Shown: positions 46,462 to 57,598, counted from the stretch's first letter. The stretch: DNA of 64,000 nt from Moritella yayanosii (GCF_900465055.1 NZ_LS483250.1:1488001-1552000), one strand, 5' to 3'. The notes: generated by a model not told the origin, from the letters alone. Numbers and translations: made by a program.

Positions 46462-47469
46462 ATGACTATTAAAATCGGTATCAATGGTTTTGGCCGTATG
46501 GGGCGTCTAGCAATGCGTGTAGCCTTTAACTGGGATGATGTTGAAATTGTACAAATCAATGATCCCGCAGGTAGTGCTGAGACACTCGCACATTTACTTA
46601 ACTTTGACTCTATTCACGGCCGCTGGGAACATCACGCTGGATTTCTTGGCGATCAAATGATCATCGCCGATCGTTTTATCCCTTGTACACGTAATACCGC
46701 CATTAGCGATACCGACTGGTCTCAGTGTGACGTAGTACTGGAAGCATCTGGGAAAATGAAAACATCCGCACTACTGCAAGGTTATTTAGACCAAGGTGTT
46801 AAACGCGTGGTTGTTACTGCCCCAGTTAAAGAAGAAGGTGTGTTAAACATTGTGATGGGAGTTAATGATGATCTTTACAACAAAGACCTGCACCCGATTG
46901 TGACCGCAGCATCTTGTACCACCAACTGTCTCGCGCCTGTTATTAAAGTATTACAAGAAAAAATAGGCATTAAGCATGGCTCAATGACCACGATCCACAA
47001 CATCACTAATACCCAAACCATTCTTGATGCACCGCATGCCGATTTACGTCGTGCCCGCGCTTGTGGAACGTCATTGATCCCCACAACGACAGGCTCTGCA
47101 ACGGCAATTACCAATATCTTCCCCGAATTAACCGGTAAGTTAAACGGTCATGCTATCCGCGTACCATTAGCGAATGCATCGCTGACGGATTGCGTGTTTG
47201 AAGTAGAACGTGAAACAACAGCAGAAGAAGTGAACAGTTACTTCAAACAAGCAGCAGAAAACGAACTTAAAGACATCCTTGGTTATGAAGAGCGTCCTTT
47301 AGTATCGGTTGACTACAAAACAGATCCACGTTCATGCATCATTGATGCCTTATCAACGATGGTTGTTAATGGTACCCAAGTAAAAATATATGCTTGGTAT
47401 GACAATGAATGGGGTTATGCAAATCGTGCAGCTGAATTAGCACGACTGGTCGGTCGGTCAGACAAATGA
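46462..47469 (+). CDS. ArsJ-associated glyceraldehyde-3-phosphate dehydrogenase
   Basis: A 335-residue GAPDH starting [17 protein letters not shown] at 46462, with GGAG upstream. The catalytic Cys is in SCTTNCLAP (about 148-156), and WYDNEWGY closes the domain. In ars operons this enzyme makes 1-arseno-3-phosphoglycerate from arsenate and glyceraldehyde-3-phosphate, which ArsJ then exports; this role is known for the pair and is inferred here from context. The stop overlaps the arsJ start (ATGA). Confidence 0.92.
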   Translation: MTIKIGINGFGRMGRLAMRVAFNWDDVEIVQINDPAGSAETLAHLLNFDSIHGRWEHHAGFLGDQMIIADRFIPCTRNTAISDTDWSQCDVVLEASGKMKTSALLQGYLDQGVKRVVVTAPVKEEGVLNIVMGVNDDLYNKDLHPIVTAASCTTNCLAPVIKVLQEKIGIKHGSMTTIHNITNTQTILDAPHADLRRARACGTSLIPTTTGSATAITNIFPELTGKLNGHAIRVPLANASLTDCVFEVERETTAEEVNSYFKQAAENELKDILGYEERPLVSVDYKTDPRSCIIDALSTMVVNGTQVKIYAWYDNEWGYANRAAELARLVGRSDK

Positions 47470-48686
47470 TAAAAGCGTTAGCGGGTATTTCCCCACAAAT
47501 AAAACAATATCTGCTCATTACCGGTAATTATTGGGCGTTCACCTTAACGGATGGCGCATTGCGCATGTTGGTTGTGCTGTATTTTCACCAGCTTGGTTAC
47601 AGTCCGATTAATATCGCTATGTTGTTTGTGTTTTATGAAGTATTCGGTGTCATCACTAATTTAATTGGTGGTTGGCTAGGCGCTCGGTGGGGGTTAAATA
47701 AAACCATGAACATTGGTCTGGGGATGCAAATTGTCGCCTTAATGATGTTAACCGTACCCGCTGACATGCTTACAGTTGTTTATGTGATGATCGCACAAGC
47801 ATTATCCGGTATTGCCAAAGACCTGAATAAGATGAGCGCCAAAAGTGCCATTAAACTGCTGGTGCCAAAAGGTAATGACGATAGCGGTAGTAATAAACTG
47901 TATCAATGGATCGCGGTTTTAACGGGATCTAAAAATGCGTTAAAAGGCGTTGGTTTTTTCTTGGGTGGTGTCCTATTAACCACGCTTGGCTTCCAAGGCG
48001 CGATTCAACTTATGGCAGCAATGCTATCTGTAGTCTGGATCTGGAGTTTAATAAATTTAAAAGCCGAACTCGGCAAAGCCAAAAACAAGCCTAAGTTTAC
48101 CGAGATTTTTTCTAAAAGTAGCTCGATAAACTTACTTTCTGCAGCACGGTTGTTTTTATTTGGTGCCCGAGATGTGTGGTTTGTGGTTGCCCTGCCAGTG
48201 TTCTTAGCAACAACCTTTAATTGGGATCATTGGTGGGTTGGCGGTTTTATGGCGAGTTGGGTTATCGGGTATGGCATGGTGCAATCAATCGCCCCACGTT
48301 TTACAGGTCAAACCCCCTCCCCACGTTCAGCGGCTCTCTGGGCAAGCTATCTTGCTGTTATTCCGGTATTGATCGCCATTGCACTGCATTATCAATTCTA
48401 TGTGCAATTCTCGATTATCGTCGGCTTATTAATCTTTGGCGGCTTATTTGCCATCAACTCATCATTACACAGTTACTTAATTGTGAGTTTCGCCAGCAGT
48501 GACCGCGTATCCATGGATGTTGGCTTTTACTATATGGCTAACGCAATGGGACGTCTGATAGGTACTGTATTATCGGGCTGGGTATTTCAACTTTATGGCT
48601 TGGAAATGTGCTTGTGGATCTCCGCGTTATTTATTGTTACTGCGGCGGTTATTTCATTAAAATTAGACCACCGAGCCACTGGCTAA
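47466..48686 (+). CDS. arsJ: Organoarsenical efflux MFS transporter ArsJ
   Basis: A 406-residue major-facilitator protein with about 12 membrane segments. Its N-terminus ([20 protein letters not shown]) and [17 protein letters not shown] segment are typical of ArsJ. It would export 1-arseno-3-phosphoglycerate, giving arsenate resistance together with the GAPDH. It is coupled to that gene by a 4-base overlap and ends the operon. Confidence 0.92.
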   Translation: MIKALAGISPQIKQYLLITGNYWAFTLTDGALRMLVVLYFHQLGYSPINIAMLFVFYEVFGVITNLIGGWLGARWGLNKTMNIGLGMQIVALMMLTVPADMLTVVYVMIAQALSGIAKDLNKMSAKSAIKLLVPKGNDDSGSNKLYQWIAVLTGSKNALKGVGFFLGGVLLTTLGFQGAIQLMAAMLSVVWIWSLINLKAELGKAKNKPKFTEIFSKSSSINLLSAARLFLFGARDVWFVVALPVFLATTFNWDHWWVGGFMASWVIGYGMVQSIAPRFTGQTPSPRSAALWASYLAVIPVLIAIALHYQFYVQFSIIVGLLIFGGLFAINSSLHSYLIVSFASSDRVSMDVGFYYMANAMGRLIGTVLSGWVFQLYGLEMCLWISALFIVTAAVISLKLDHRATG

Positions 48687-48700
48687 GCGACTAACATAAC

Positions 48701-48726
48701 TTGGCAATAGCACCGGCTGTTGCCAA
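48701..48726. terminator. Bidirectional terminator between arsJ and the NnrU gene
   Basis: An 11-bp stem (48701-48711 with 48716-48726, one G-U pair), 4-base loop, flanked by A/T. It lies between two convergent genes. Confidence 0.5.
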
Positions 48727-48747
48727 ATTATCTGCATGTAAGATCCA

Positions 48748-49323
48748 TTAATTCATCACAAACGGCGCGATACCGATTAATCGTTGATGTAAATACATAG
48801 CAAACACACCGTAAAACCCAAGTCCCAATACCACAATAATCACATCGTTCATAAGAGCACGAGGTAAATGATGTACCTGTCGTGAAGTACGATTTTTCAT
48901 TGAAATTCTATCCACCACAGCCCAAATTAAAAACGCCCCAAATAAGATCACGTCAGCCAGCATGCCATTAACTAATAGATGACTTACCGCCCACAATTTC
49001 ACGGCTATTAATTGGGGATGTTTGGTCATCGCACGGATCTTCCCGGGGAAATAAGGCGCAATAAACAAAATAAAAACAGGCAGCATTAATAATGCACTCA
49101 CATGCCCTAACCAAGACGGTGTTACATATAACAACGTCGGTGCCAGTTTGGCTTGTGCGTAACCTTGCACGATCAGAAAAAAACCTATTAATGCAATGAT
49201 GCTATAACCTGCTTTCCAAGCCAGATGATTTTTTTCGATTTGTCGATTACGGAAATCCAGGGCGAAAATTGAAATAGAATGCATCCCCAAAAACAACAAC
49301 AGACCAATAATGAGTAGTGCCAT
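48748..49323 (-). CDS. NnrU-family membrane protein
   Basis: A 191-residue protein with about five membrane segments. Family features are LGMHSISIFALDFRNR near the N-terminus and MTKHPQLIAVKLWAVSHLL (about 99-117) with conserved His. NnrU relatives are tied to nitrite/nitric-oxide metabolism or carotenoid isomerisation in other organisms; neither is supported by context here. It is a single gene. Confidence 0.88.
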   Translation of the reverse strand: MALLIIGLLLFLGMHSISIFALDFRNRQIEKNHLAWKAGYSIIALIGFFLIVQGYAQAKLAPTLLYVTPSWLGHVSALLMLPVFILFIAPYFPGKIRAMTKHPQLIAVKLWAVSHLLVNGMLADVILFGAFLIWAVVDRISMKNRTSRQVHHLPRALMNDVIIVVLGLGFYGVFAMYLHQRLIGIAPFVMN

Positions 49324-49500
49324 ATTCTAGACTCCTTAAGAGATTGGATGTGCAAAATTAAGTGAGCAAGTGTTTAAGTGCATAACTTGTATTATAGACA
49401 AAAATATAGTTACGTTAATGTGCCAATACTGCTAACGTGACCGAACCAGCCAAGGGCCAATGTATTTAGCCCCGGAAAGATAATCGAAAAATGATTTTCA

Positions 49501-49977
49501 TCATCCTACAACCGCACCATGCACGACTTGAAAATGCTCTAATACCAGCACCATGTCTTCATTGGCTTCGATCTTGATCTCATTACATTCACGCGCAAAG
49601 AAATCCCAATGAGCCGCGCGCCACCAATCCAGCGTTTGATCGCCTTCACCTTCAGCATAAGCAAATTCGGCCGTGACGTCCGAGTATTTACATTCGCTCA
49701 CTGCCGTTATCTCGACGATTGATGTTGGTTCACCATGCCAGTCTGTCACGACAAGCAGATGACCGGTTTGTGGCATCGCTTCTTCGCCAGAATCATACCA
49801 ATACTTCATACTGCAAGTGGCGGTTTTGATACCTTTACTAATTAACTCTGCACACAAGTTGGCATTAATTTCATCCGCGCAGAAGTAGTCTGCACTAAAT
49901 GAGGTATAACGTTTACGCTCCGGATCAGTTAATGTTGCTAAATACTCATCAAGATAATTTTGCGTTCTTTTTTCCAT
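49501..49977 (-). CDS. ASCH-domain protein
   Basis: A 158-residue soluble protein starting MEKRTQNYLDEY, with GGAG upstream. The ASCH fold is suggested by LISKGIKTATCSMKYWY (about 57-73) and the C-terminal GEGDQTLDWWRAAHWDFF (about 118-135). ASCH domains bind RNA and some relatives are ribonucleases. A housekeeping RNA role is possible but not shown. Confidence 0.85.
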   Translation of the reverse strand: MEKRTQNYLDEYLATLTDPERKRYTSFSADYFCADEINANLCAELISKGIKTATCSMKYWYDSGEEAMPQTGHLLVVTDWHGEPTSIVEITAVSECKYSDVTAEFAYAEGEGDQTLDWWRAAHWDFFARECNEIKIEANEDMVLVLEHFQVVHGAVVG

Positions 49978-50311
49978 ACTGACTCCGTTATATTTAATAA
50001 TTTCCTTTATTATCAAGCACCTTTACTTGTTGTTTGTTTCAACATGATAATCAACGCTTCTCATCGAGTATATTGTTCTTCATAACTGCAAACAAGGTGC
50101 TAGTTCAAAGTTATTCAAATTGTATTTACCGGTATAACTGACGCATTTATTTACTATTCACAGAAGATCTAAACTGAACATGGATTATTATCACTTTACT
50201 GCTAAGGTTTAGGTATTCTAAAACCATTATTTCAGCGTGGCAGTTTAACCAGAAATCCATGGATTGATCTCAGCTTATCTCTGCAAAAATCATTTATTTA
50301 GAGGTTGGATC

Positions 50312-50740
50312 ATGAACATCAAAGCACACCTATCCGATAATACCTTTATAACCAGCCTATTCGTAATCACAGTCTGTGTCTGCATGGTTAACCCCGTAAA
50401 CGCGAAAGAGTATGTCTCAAAAGCACAAGTGAAAACACTCTATCAAGCACCGATACCGGGTTTGCAAGGCAAAGAGATGATCGTTAAACATCTTTCGCTG
50501 CCAGCCAAGTTTGAGGGCGGTAAACACATGCATCCGGGGCCTGTTTATGTGTATGTGCTGGAAGGTGAATTGACTGTTCAGTTGGAGGGTGGTGCAAAAA
50601 CCTTTAAAGCCGGTAATTTATATGCCGAAGATATTAATACCGCCATGATAGCTAAAAATATCAGCACCTATAATTCGGTTAAAATACTGGTATTTCAAAT
50701 TGGCAGTATCGGTCAGCCGATGATGATTAAAGTGAAATAA
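50312..50740 (+). CDS. Exported cupin-domain protein
   Basis: A 142-residue protein from the ATG at 50312 with a GAGGTTGG site. It has a signal peptide (about 1-31, ending PVNA). A single cupin barrel follows: FEGGKHMHPGPVYVYVLEGE (about 68-87) gives the His/Glu metal motif, and FKAGNLYAED the second part. It acts outside the cytoplasm; the substrate is unknown. A serine hydrolase gene lies 96 bases downstream. Confidence 0.82.
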   Translation: MNIKAHLSDNTFITSLFVITVCVCMVNPVNAKEYVSKAQVKTLYQAPIPGLQGKEMIVKHLSLPAKFEGGKHMHPGPVYVYVLEGELTVQLEGGAKTFKAGNLYAEDINTAMIAKNISTYNSVKILVFQIGSIGQPMMIKVK

Positions 50741-50836
50741 ACAATGATCACTAGCGATCTAATTGTTTATTCTAAAATATAACTCTATCGTCATTATCTA
50801 TTCACCAATACTTATTCACAATACCTAGGCCGTCAT

Positions 50837-52126
50837 ATGATTATCGATTTTGGATTACAGAGTTTAGTTCGCGTAAATAGACACCTACGCATTGGCAAGA
50901 CAATCCGCATACCAAAATCACTGGCAACAGTGACGAGCATCAAGCATACCGATGAAGTAGACCCCGTATCCGTCGGCATGACGGTAGAAGGGGTGGAAGC
51001 TATCTGGCGCGCCGTTGAAGAAATTTACCGGACAGGGACCCATCCCGCTATTTCATTGTGCTTTCGTCGTCAGGGAAAAATTATTTTAAACAGAGCCATT
51101 GGTCATGCAAGTGGTAATGGGCCAAGTACAACAGATAATAAAATCCAAAAATTAATGCTTCCCGAAACGCCGGTTTGTTATTTCTCTGGTTCCAAAGCCA
51201 TCACCGCCTTTTTGATCCATTTATTGCATGAAGATAAGCTCATTGATTTACACGATCCGGTGAGTTTCTACCTGCCAGAGTTTGGCCAACACGGTAAGCA
51301 AAATATCAGTATTCATCAGGTTTTATCACATCGCAGCGGCATGGAAAAGATGCCGAATGCACTTCATATTGATTCTCTTGCAGATAATGATGAAATTTGG
51401 CAACACTTGTGTGCAACTAAGATCCCTGCAGCACAAACAGGCAGACTTGCTTATCATGCACTCACAGGGGGTTATATTTTAGAACGTATAATCAACAAAG
51501 TAACGGATATGAGCATACAAGAATTCCTCGATCTACGTGTGCGTAAACCGATGAAGATGAAATACTTTCGTTATGGATTACCCCCAAAACAAGCCTGTGA
51601 TTTGGCAGACAATTATGCGACCGGATTTAAGCCTACATTTCCGATTTCGTATTTTATTAAGCGCGCCTTAGGTGCTTCCTTTGAACGTGTGGCAAAAGCA
51701 AGTAATACCGAAATATATCATAATGCCGTCATTCCATCGGCCAACTTAATGGGGACAGCGGAAGAAATGGGACGTTTTTATCAAATGTTATTAAATGATG
51801 GTATTTGGGAGGGGAAACAAATCTGTCAGCCAATGACAGTGCGACGACTAACCCGAGAATATGGTTCGCTAGAATGTGATAGCACCCTGCTGATCCCAAT
51901 GCGCTACAGCGCTGGACTCATGTTAGGTGGCGAACCAGTAGGCTTGTGGGGACCGCACAGTGCGCAAGCCTTTGGTCATTTAGGTTTAATCAATAAATTG
52001 CTGTGGGCCGATCCAGAACGCGACATTTCAGTGTCGTTACTCAATACGGGTCTACCGCTGATCGCGAACAATATTCCTTCATTAATTAACTTTATAGCGA
52101 GTATTAATGCACATTGCTCAAGATAA
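50837..52126 (+). CDS. Serine hydrolase, beta-lactamase/esterase (class C-like) fold
   Basis: A 429-residue protein of the serine beta-lactamase-like family. The active-site SXXK is in FSGSKAITAF (about 116-125). The Tyr motif is AYHALTGGY (about 204-212), and the third motif is HLGLINKLLW (about 380). There is no signal peptide, so a cytoplasmic esterase or peptidase is more likely than an antibiotic-resistance enzyme. It may share a transcript with the cupin gene. Confidence 0.83.
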   Translation: MIIDFGLQSLVRVNRHLRIGKTIRIPKSLATVTSIKHTDEVDPVSVGMTVEGVEAIWRAVEEIYRTGTHPAISLCFRRQGKIILNRAIGHASGNGPSTTDNKIQKLMLPETPVCYFSGSKAITAFLIHLLHEDKLIDLHDPVSFYLPEFGQHGKQNISIHQVLSHRSGMEKMPNALHIDSLADNDEIWQHLCATKIPAAQTGRLAYHALTGGYILERIINKVTDMSIQEFLDLRVRKPMKMKYFRYGLPPKQACDLADNYATGFKPTFPISYFIKRALGASFERVAKASNTEIYHNAVIPSANLMGTAEEMGRFYQMLLNDGIWEGKQICQPMTVRRLTREYGSLECDSTLLIPMRYSAGLMLGGEPVGLWGPHSAQAFGHLGLINKLLWADPERDISVSLLNTGLPLIANNIPSLINFIASINAHCSR

Positions 52127-52183
52127 AATAAGCAATGTTCTGAACAGTCGTTAGTCACATAAAGACGGTTATTATGTCGTTGT

Positions 52184-53158
52184 TTAGCTTACTAGCTCGG
52201 CAATACGATCACTCGCCCAACTTTCAAATTTCCAATTTTTGATAAATGCACAATGTCCCCCTTTGGCTTGTAATTCGATGCTTAACCACCTTGATTGATG
52301 CAAGCTATTAAGGTGCTTAGCGGGGATCATCGGATCATCTTCAGAGCTAATAATCGTAGTTGGAATAGCCAGTTGACTTAAACCATTATCAATGACTGAA
52401 TAAGCTTCAAAATAGTCATCTCGACTAGCAAAATCGGTAAAACCATCAACAAAAAATAAGTTCATGTCGTCGAGTGTTTTTAGTTTTTTCAATGCACGGC
52501 CATATCCTAATTGCGGATGATGACGCAGCTTTTTGATTAATGACCGTTTCCACTTAGCGACAAAATATTGTTCATATAACGGAAAGCCAGAACTTAATTC
52601 AGCCATTGTAGTGGGTGGGTGTAATACTGGACAAATGGCAATAGCTTGGTGTAAGTTAATGTCTACCGTCTTAGCGATGTTAGCCACGCGCAAACAAAAA
52701 TTCCCACCGAGCGAATAACCGCATAACAGATTATGTTTGCCACCAAACTCTACACACAGGTATTTAACTGCTTCCGCAACTTCTTCTAAACGGGCTGAAT
52801 TAAATAATTCAGAGTTTAAATGGTGGGTATCGCCATGATCACGGAAGTTTAAGCGGAATACATCATAACCAACATCAAGTAGTTTTTGCCCACTGGATAA
52901 TACATACAACGAATCAGCACTCCCTTCCCAGCCATGGAGAATAATGGCAAGTCCTTTAACGGATGGCGTAGTCGAATTATGTCGGGTTAGAAAACCTTCT
53001 AACTTCACCCCCTGCGGTGTTGTTATTATATGCTGCTTAGCGAGGCGAAGTAATTGGTTAGCGCGTCGTTTTTCCAAAAACTGTCGAGGGCCTGAACTAG
53101 ACAACATTGATTGAAGATGGTTATTACTCAATCCTAACGCCGGTTTAAATTTAGTCAT
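52184..53158 (-). CDS. Alpha/beta hydrolase, YheT family
   Basis: A 324-residue hydrolase. The N-terminus ALGLSNNHLQSMLSS is the YheT signature. The oxyanion region is LHGWEGSADS (about 73), and the nucleophile elbow GYSLGGNF with Ser lies near 147. The acid is probably in SEDDPMIP (about 271-278) and the His in GGHCAFI (about 300-306). The substrate is unknown. Confidence 0.9.
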   Translation of the reverse strand: MTKFKPALGLSNNHLQSMLSSSGPRQFLEKRRANQLLRLAKQHIITTPQGVKLEGFLTRHNSTTPSVKGLAIILHGWEGSADSLYVLSSGQKLLDVGYDVFRLNFRDHGDTHHLNSELFNSARLEEVAEAVKYLCVEFGGKHNLLCGYSLGGNFCLRVANIAKTVDINLHQAIAICPVLHPPTTMAELSSGFPLYEQYFVAKWKRSLIKKLRHHPQLGYGRALKKLKTLDDMNLFFVDGFTDFASRDDYFEAYSVIDNGLSQLAIPTTIISSEDDPMIPAKHLNSLHQSRWLSIELQAKGGHCAFIKNWKFESWASDRIAELVS

Positions 53159-53331
53159 GCTTTTTCTTTATCTACACTATTACCAAAAATGAAGCACTAT
53201 GTTACACCACAATTAGCCATAGATAATTCTGTTATTTTTAGAGCGATACCCAATGACGGCTAACTTAGGTATAATTAAATTTATGTACATTACAGGTTGT
53301 AATGTCTGTTTATCTAAGAAAAGGATATTTC

Positions 53332-54477
53332 ATGCATAAATTATTCATTGGTCTTGGTTTATTACTTGTCAGCACTGTCAGTCAGGCAGCCAAATTAGAT
53401 TGGCAAGCCATTGAAGAAAAAGCCAAAGGACAAACTGTCTATTTTTATGCATGGGGTGGTAGTCCAGAAATAAACAACTATTTACGCTGGGCAGATCAAC
53501 GTTTGAACACAGAATACGGCGTGCGTCTAAAACACGTTAAAGTCGGTGATATCGCCGAAGCAATTACCCGTTTAGCCGCGGAAAAAACCGCACAAAAGAA
53601 CAGCAACGGCAGTGTTGATATGGTCTGGGTCAACGGTGAAAACTTCAAATCAATGAAGCGCTATAACCTGATCACCGAGTCATTCGCGACGCAATTACCA
53701 AACTGGCAATATGTTGATAAAACGTTACCCATTGATAGCGATTTTTCTGAGCCGACCTTAGGACTAGAAGCACCTTGGGGCGTCGGCCAACTGGTGTTTA
53801 TTTACGATACTCAAACATTGGCCAAACCACCAGCAAGCTTTAACGAATTACTCGCTTACGCGGTTAAGCACCCGAATAAACTGAGCTACCCAAAACCACC
53901 TTCGTTTCATGGGACCAGTTTCCTAAAAGCCGCATTATTAGAATTAACGAGTGATAATACACCATTATATAAAGCGGTAGACACCAAAACGTTTACTGCT
54001 ATATCAGCACCGTTATGGGATTATCTCGACAAGTTTCATGCTGTAGCATGGCGCCAGGGTAAACAGTTCCCAGCCAGTGCTGCGGAAACAATTCAATTGT
54101 TAGACGATGGTGAACTCGATATAGCGATATCATTTAACCCTAACGAAGCGACGACATCACAACAAAGTGGTAAGCTTAGCGAAACGACCGTTGCATATGC
54201 GATGGAAGCGGGGGCGTTATCAAACATTCATTTCCTATCAATCCCTTGGAATGCAACCGCAAAAGAAGGCGCATTAGTAGCGATTAACTTTCTGTTAAGC
54301 CCGGAAGCACAGTCGCGTAAAGGTGACTTAGCGATTTGGGGTGATCCGACCGTATTAGCAGCGTCACATATCACAGGCTCAGCAAAAAATACCAAGCTGT
54401 TTAAATCAATTCCAGAACCACATCCAAGCTGGCAAACCGCGCTTGAAGCTGAATGGCAAAAACGCTACGGACACTAA
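53332..54477 (+). CDS. ynjB: ABC importer substrate-binding protein YnjB-like
   Basis: A 381-residue periplasmic protein from the ATG at 53332 with AAGGAT upstream. The signal peptide ends SQAA (about 20). YnjB features include VYFYAWGGSPEINNYLRW and DMVWVNGENFKSMKRYNL. The substrate of Ynj systems is unknown. It is first of the ynjBCDF operon, and the next gene begins right after its stop. Confidence 0.9.
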   Translation: MHKLFIGLGLLLVSTVSQAAKLDWQAIEEKAKGQTVYFYAWGGSPEINNYLRWADQRLNTEYGVRLKHVKVGDIAEAITRLAAEKTAQKNSNGSVDMVWVNGENFKSMKRYNLITESFATQLPNWQYVDKTLPIDSDFSEPTLGLEAPWGVGQLVFIYDTQTLAKPPASFNELLAYAVKHPNKLSYPKPPSFHGTSFLKAALLELTSDNTPLYKAVDTKTFTAISAPLWDYLDKFHAVAWRQGKQFPASAAETIQLLDDGELDIAISFNPNEATTSQQSGKLSETTVAYAMEAGALSNIHFLSIPWNATAKEGALVAINFLLSPEAQSRKGDLAIWGDPTVLAASHITGSAKNTKLFKSIPEPHPSWQTALEAEWQKRYGH

Positions 54478-56229
54478 TTGAACGCTAAATTCTGCACATT
54501 GAAAAAACAGTCAGTCGCCTCATTCACGTTTAACCTACTCGTGTTACTGACTGTTCTTATCAGCTTTTTACCGCTAATACCTGGGCTGATGGGATTATTG
54601 CTCGCTGCGTTTGGTTATATACCAGCAATCGATCAATACACCTTGTCTATTACCGCCTTTAAGCAATTGTTTGCTTGGCCAGGACTATCGCAATCAGTTG
54701 TACTGACGTTATTTATTAGTATGGCGAGTACCTTAGTTGCCGCCTTATTTAGCTTTGCCATTTTACAATCATGCTGGCATAGCCGTTGGTGGAAACAACT
54801 CGAAACCTTATTAGCGCCGATCATGGCTCTCCCGCATGTTGCCTTTGCGATTGGTTTCGCATTTTTATTTACCCCCAGTGGCTTTATCGCACGCATCTTG
54901 GGTGACCAAATCAACTGGCAACTGGTGCATGACCAATATGGACTTGGCCTTATTGCAGCGTTGACGCTCAAAGAGATCCCATTTTTATTGTTTATGAGTA
55001 TACCGCTGCTCAAACAATTAAATATCAATACCACGCTTATCACCGCACGCAGCCTAGGTTATAACAATGCACAGGCGTGGCAAAAAATAATCCTGCCTCA
55101 ATGGTTGCCAAAGATCCGTTTCTCGTTATTTGCGGTGATGGCCTATAGTATTTCTGTCGTTGACGTTGCTCTCATCATAGGTCCAACTCGACCTCCGACG
55201 CTGGCAGTGCTGGTTTGGCAATGGTTGAATGATGCCGACCTTGCGACACTACCAAAAGCATCGGCTGGCGCCTTACTCTTATCACTCATGTGTTTAGCCA
55301 TCTTACTCAGCATCCGCTTTACTGAATGGTTAATAACGATAAAATGTCGAACTTGGCTGTCAAGTGGCCGCTACTCGCTGCCAATTGGCGGTAAAAGTAT
55401 CATTATCACGACTTACTTGATAACTCTTGCGATCTTACCTATTCTACTGATGTGGTCCGTTGCGCAACGCTGGCGATTTCCTGATATTGTACCGTCGCGC
55501 TGGTCACTGCGATTTTGGCAACAAGAATGGGGGTATTTATTAGATATCATGGCTAATAGCATCATGATCGCCTTAGTTAGCGCCACGATCGCATTAGTTT
55601 TTGCGATCATAATTCATGAACACAGCATCAAGGCGACGCTTAATAAACGCTTTTTGAAGGTGCCACGCTTACTCATCGCGATCCCTATGCTGGCACCACA
55701 ATTATCGCTACTGTTCGGCATCCAAGTTGCTACGTTATACATCGCCCATCAGTATTATTATTTATGGGTAACCTGGGCGCACATTTTCTTTGTTTTTCCC
55801 TACATATTTCTTGCACTTGATGGCCCTTGGCGCAGTTATGATCAACGCTTAGATAAAATTGCCTTGAGCTTAGGATTGTCACCCTTCAAGGTATGGTGGC
55901 AGATAAAACGACCATTATTATTACCGGCGATCTGGATAGCTTGGGCTGTTGGTATCAGTGTTAGTTTGGCACAATATTTACCCACCGTAATGCTTGGCGC
56001 AGGGCGAATATCGACATTAACAACCGAAGCAGTTGCGCTATCGAGTGGTCAAGATCGCCGTATCAGTGCGATTTATGCGTTATTGCAGTCTTTAACACCG
56101 TTTTTATTTTATATCATTGCCATTGTAGCCAGCCGTAAAAGTGGTTCGCTAGAGCAACAACGCTCCACATCAACCAGTAGGATATCGACACCTAATGTCT
56201 CTGTCAGTCAACAATCTAACCATCCTTGA
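54478..56229 (+). CDS. ynjC: ABC importer double permease YnjC-like
   Basis: A 583-residue inner-membrane protein with about 12 segments and two fused permease halves. EAA-type loops are LITARSLGYNNAQAW (about 185-199) and KIALSLGLSPFKVWWQIKRP (about 460-479). It starts at a TTG directly after the ynjB stop; the ribosome-binding site is weak. The 3' end overlaps ynjD by 35 bases. Confidence 0.88.
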   Translation: MNAKFCTLKKQSVASFTFNLLVLLTVLISFLPLIPGLMGLLLAAFGYIPAIDQYTLSITAFKQLFAWPGLSQSVVLTLFISMASTLVAALFSFAILQSCWHSRWWKQLETLLAPIMALPHVAFAIGFAFLFTPSGFIARILGDQINWQLVHDQYGLGLIAALTLKEIPFLLFMSIPLLKQLNINTTLITARSLGYNNAQAWQKIILPQWLPKIRFSLFAVMAYSISVVDVALIIGPTRPPTLAVLVWQWLNDADLATLPKASAGALLLSLMCLAILLSIRFTEWLITIKCRTWLSSGRYSLPIGGKSIIITTYLITLAILPILLMWSVAQRWRFPDIVPSRWSLRFWQQEWGYLLDIMANSIMIALVSATIALVFAIIIHEHSIKATLNKRFLKVPRLLIAIPMLAPQLSLLFGIQVATLYIAHQYYYLWVTWAHIFFVFPYIFLALDGPWRSYDQRLDKIALSLGLSPFKVWWQIKRPLLLPAIWIAWAVGISVSLAQYLPTVMLGAGRISTLTTEAVALSSGQDRRISAIYALLQSLTPFLFYIIAIVASRKSGSLEQQRSTSTSRISTPNVSVSQQSNHP

Positions 56230-56848
56230 TAATAATAACCAGCCCTTGTTCGTACCTGTTTCCTTTACGATTGAACCAGGTGAAGTATTAACATTAATGG
56301 GACCCAGTGGCTGTGGTAAGTCGAGCTTGTTAAGTGTGATTGCAGGACATACATCGGCCGATTTCAGCTATCAGGGCGAGTGTTATTATCAACAACAATT
56401 ATTAAATAACGTGCCTGCAGAAAAGCGCAATATCGGTATTTTATTTCAGGATGATTTATTATTCCCTCACCTTAATATTTGGGAAAATCTCGCTATTGCC
56501 CTACCCAATAAGGTTAAAAAAACACAGCGAAAACAACAGGCATTAGCAACACTTACCGAGCTCAACTTAGTCGAACTGGCGGACAAGTCGCCAATGCAAA
56601 TATCCGGAGGTCAACGAGCACGGATTAGTATGATGCGACTATTATTAGCTGAGCCTGCGGTTGTGTTACTCGATGAACCTTTTAATAAATTAGATAAATC
56701 ATTGCGCTGTGAATTTAGAAATTGGGTGTTTACCCAAACCACCCGCAGACAACTTCCGGTGTTAATGGTGACACACGACGCTGACGATGTCCCTAGTAAC
56801 AGTAAATGCCTACACTGGCCATGGAATAAGGAAGCTCAAGATGCTTGA
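56195..56848 (+). CDS. ynjD: ABC importer ATPase YnjD-like
   Basis: A 217-residue ATPase. Walker A GPSGCGKSS lies near 35, signature ISGGQRAR near 137, Walker B VVLLDEPFNKLD near 158, and the switch His in MVTHDAD. It overlaps ynjC at its start and the next gene by 8 bases at its end, indicating tight coupling. Confidence 0.92.
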   Translation: MSLSVNNLTILDNNNQPLFVPVSFTIEPGEVLTLMGPSGCGKSSLLSVIAGHTSADFSYQGECYYQQQLLNNVPAEKRNIGILFQDDLLFPHLNIWENLAIALPNKVKKTQRKQQALATLTELNLVELADKSPMQISGGQRARISMMRLLLAEPAVVLLDEPFNKLDKSLRCEFRNWVFTQTTRRQLPVLMVTHDADDVPSNSKCLHWPWNKEAQDA

Positions 56849-57446
56849 TCGTTATACGATAAAAATGATCCGCGGGCCTATCAATGTCACCGCGAAACTG
56901 GTCCATAAGACGGGCATAAAAGCCGATCAGGTTACCCTCGTTGGCTTTATGTTTGGGTTGATGTGTTTTCCAGCATTGGCACTACAAGAATATAACATCG
57001 CGTTGGGTTTCATACTTTTAAACCGAATTATTGACGCGTTAGATGGCGCAGTTGCTCGCATACAAGGGATAACCGACAGTGGTGGTTTTTTAGATATTAC
57101 CTTGGATTTTTTGTTTTATTCACTGGTGCCGTTTGGCTTTGTGGTCGCAGACCCGAATGCTAATGCTGTCGCCGGCGCATTTTTGATTTTCTCATTTATT
57201 GGTACTGGTTCAAGCTTTCTAGCCTTTGCCATCATGGCAAGTAAGCAAAATATTGAGAACCCTGTTTACCAACATAAATCGCTGTATTACATGGGCGGAT
57301 TGACGGAAGGGACTGAGACCGTACTTTGTTTTATTTTACTGTGTTTGTTCCCTGCTTACTTTGCCACCATTGCATACACTTACGCTGCATTATGTTGGAT
57401 CACGACAACAACGAGAATTTGGGCCGGTTATCAAACGTTAAAGTAA
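56841..57446 (+). CDS. ynjF: CDP-alcohol phosphatidyltransferase, YnjF-like
   Basis: A 201-residue membrane protein from the ATG at 56841, with AAGGAAGC upstream. The family catalytic motif D-G-x2-A-R-x8-G-x3-D is present as LDGAVARIQGITDSGGFLD (about 64-82). It makes a phospholipid head-group link, the alcohol unknown. Its place after ynjD is as in E. coli. Confidence 0.9.
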   Translation: MLDRYTIKMIRGPINVTAKLVHKTGIKADQVTLVGFMFGLMCFPALALQEYNIALGFILLNRIIDALDGAVARIQGITDSGGFLDITLDFLFYSLVPFGFVVADPNANAVAGAFLIFSFIGTGSSFLAFAIMASKQNIENPVYQHKSLYYMGGLTEGTETVLCFILLCLFPAYFATIAYTYAALCWITTTTRIWAGYQTLK

Positions 57447-57598
57447 CAATGCCGAAATACGGCTATTAATACTCTCATTAATAGACGTGGTTCAAAGGTC
57501 ATTCTAAATACTTTGATACACTTGCTTACAAACGGCACAACGTAAGCATTTTGCTGTGTTGAATAGCGTCCAGAACAGTTTAAAGAGTAAACTAGAAA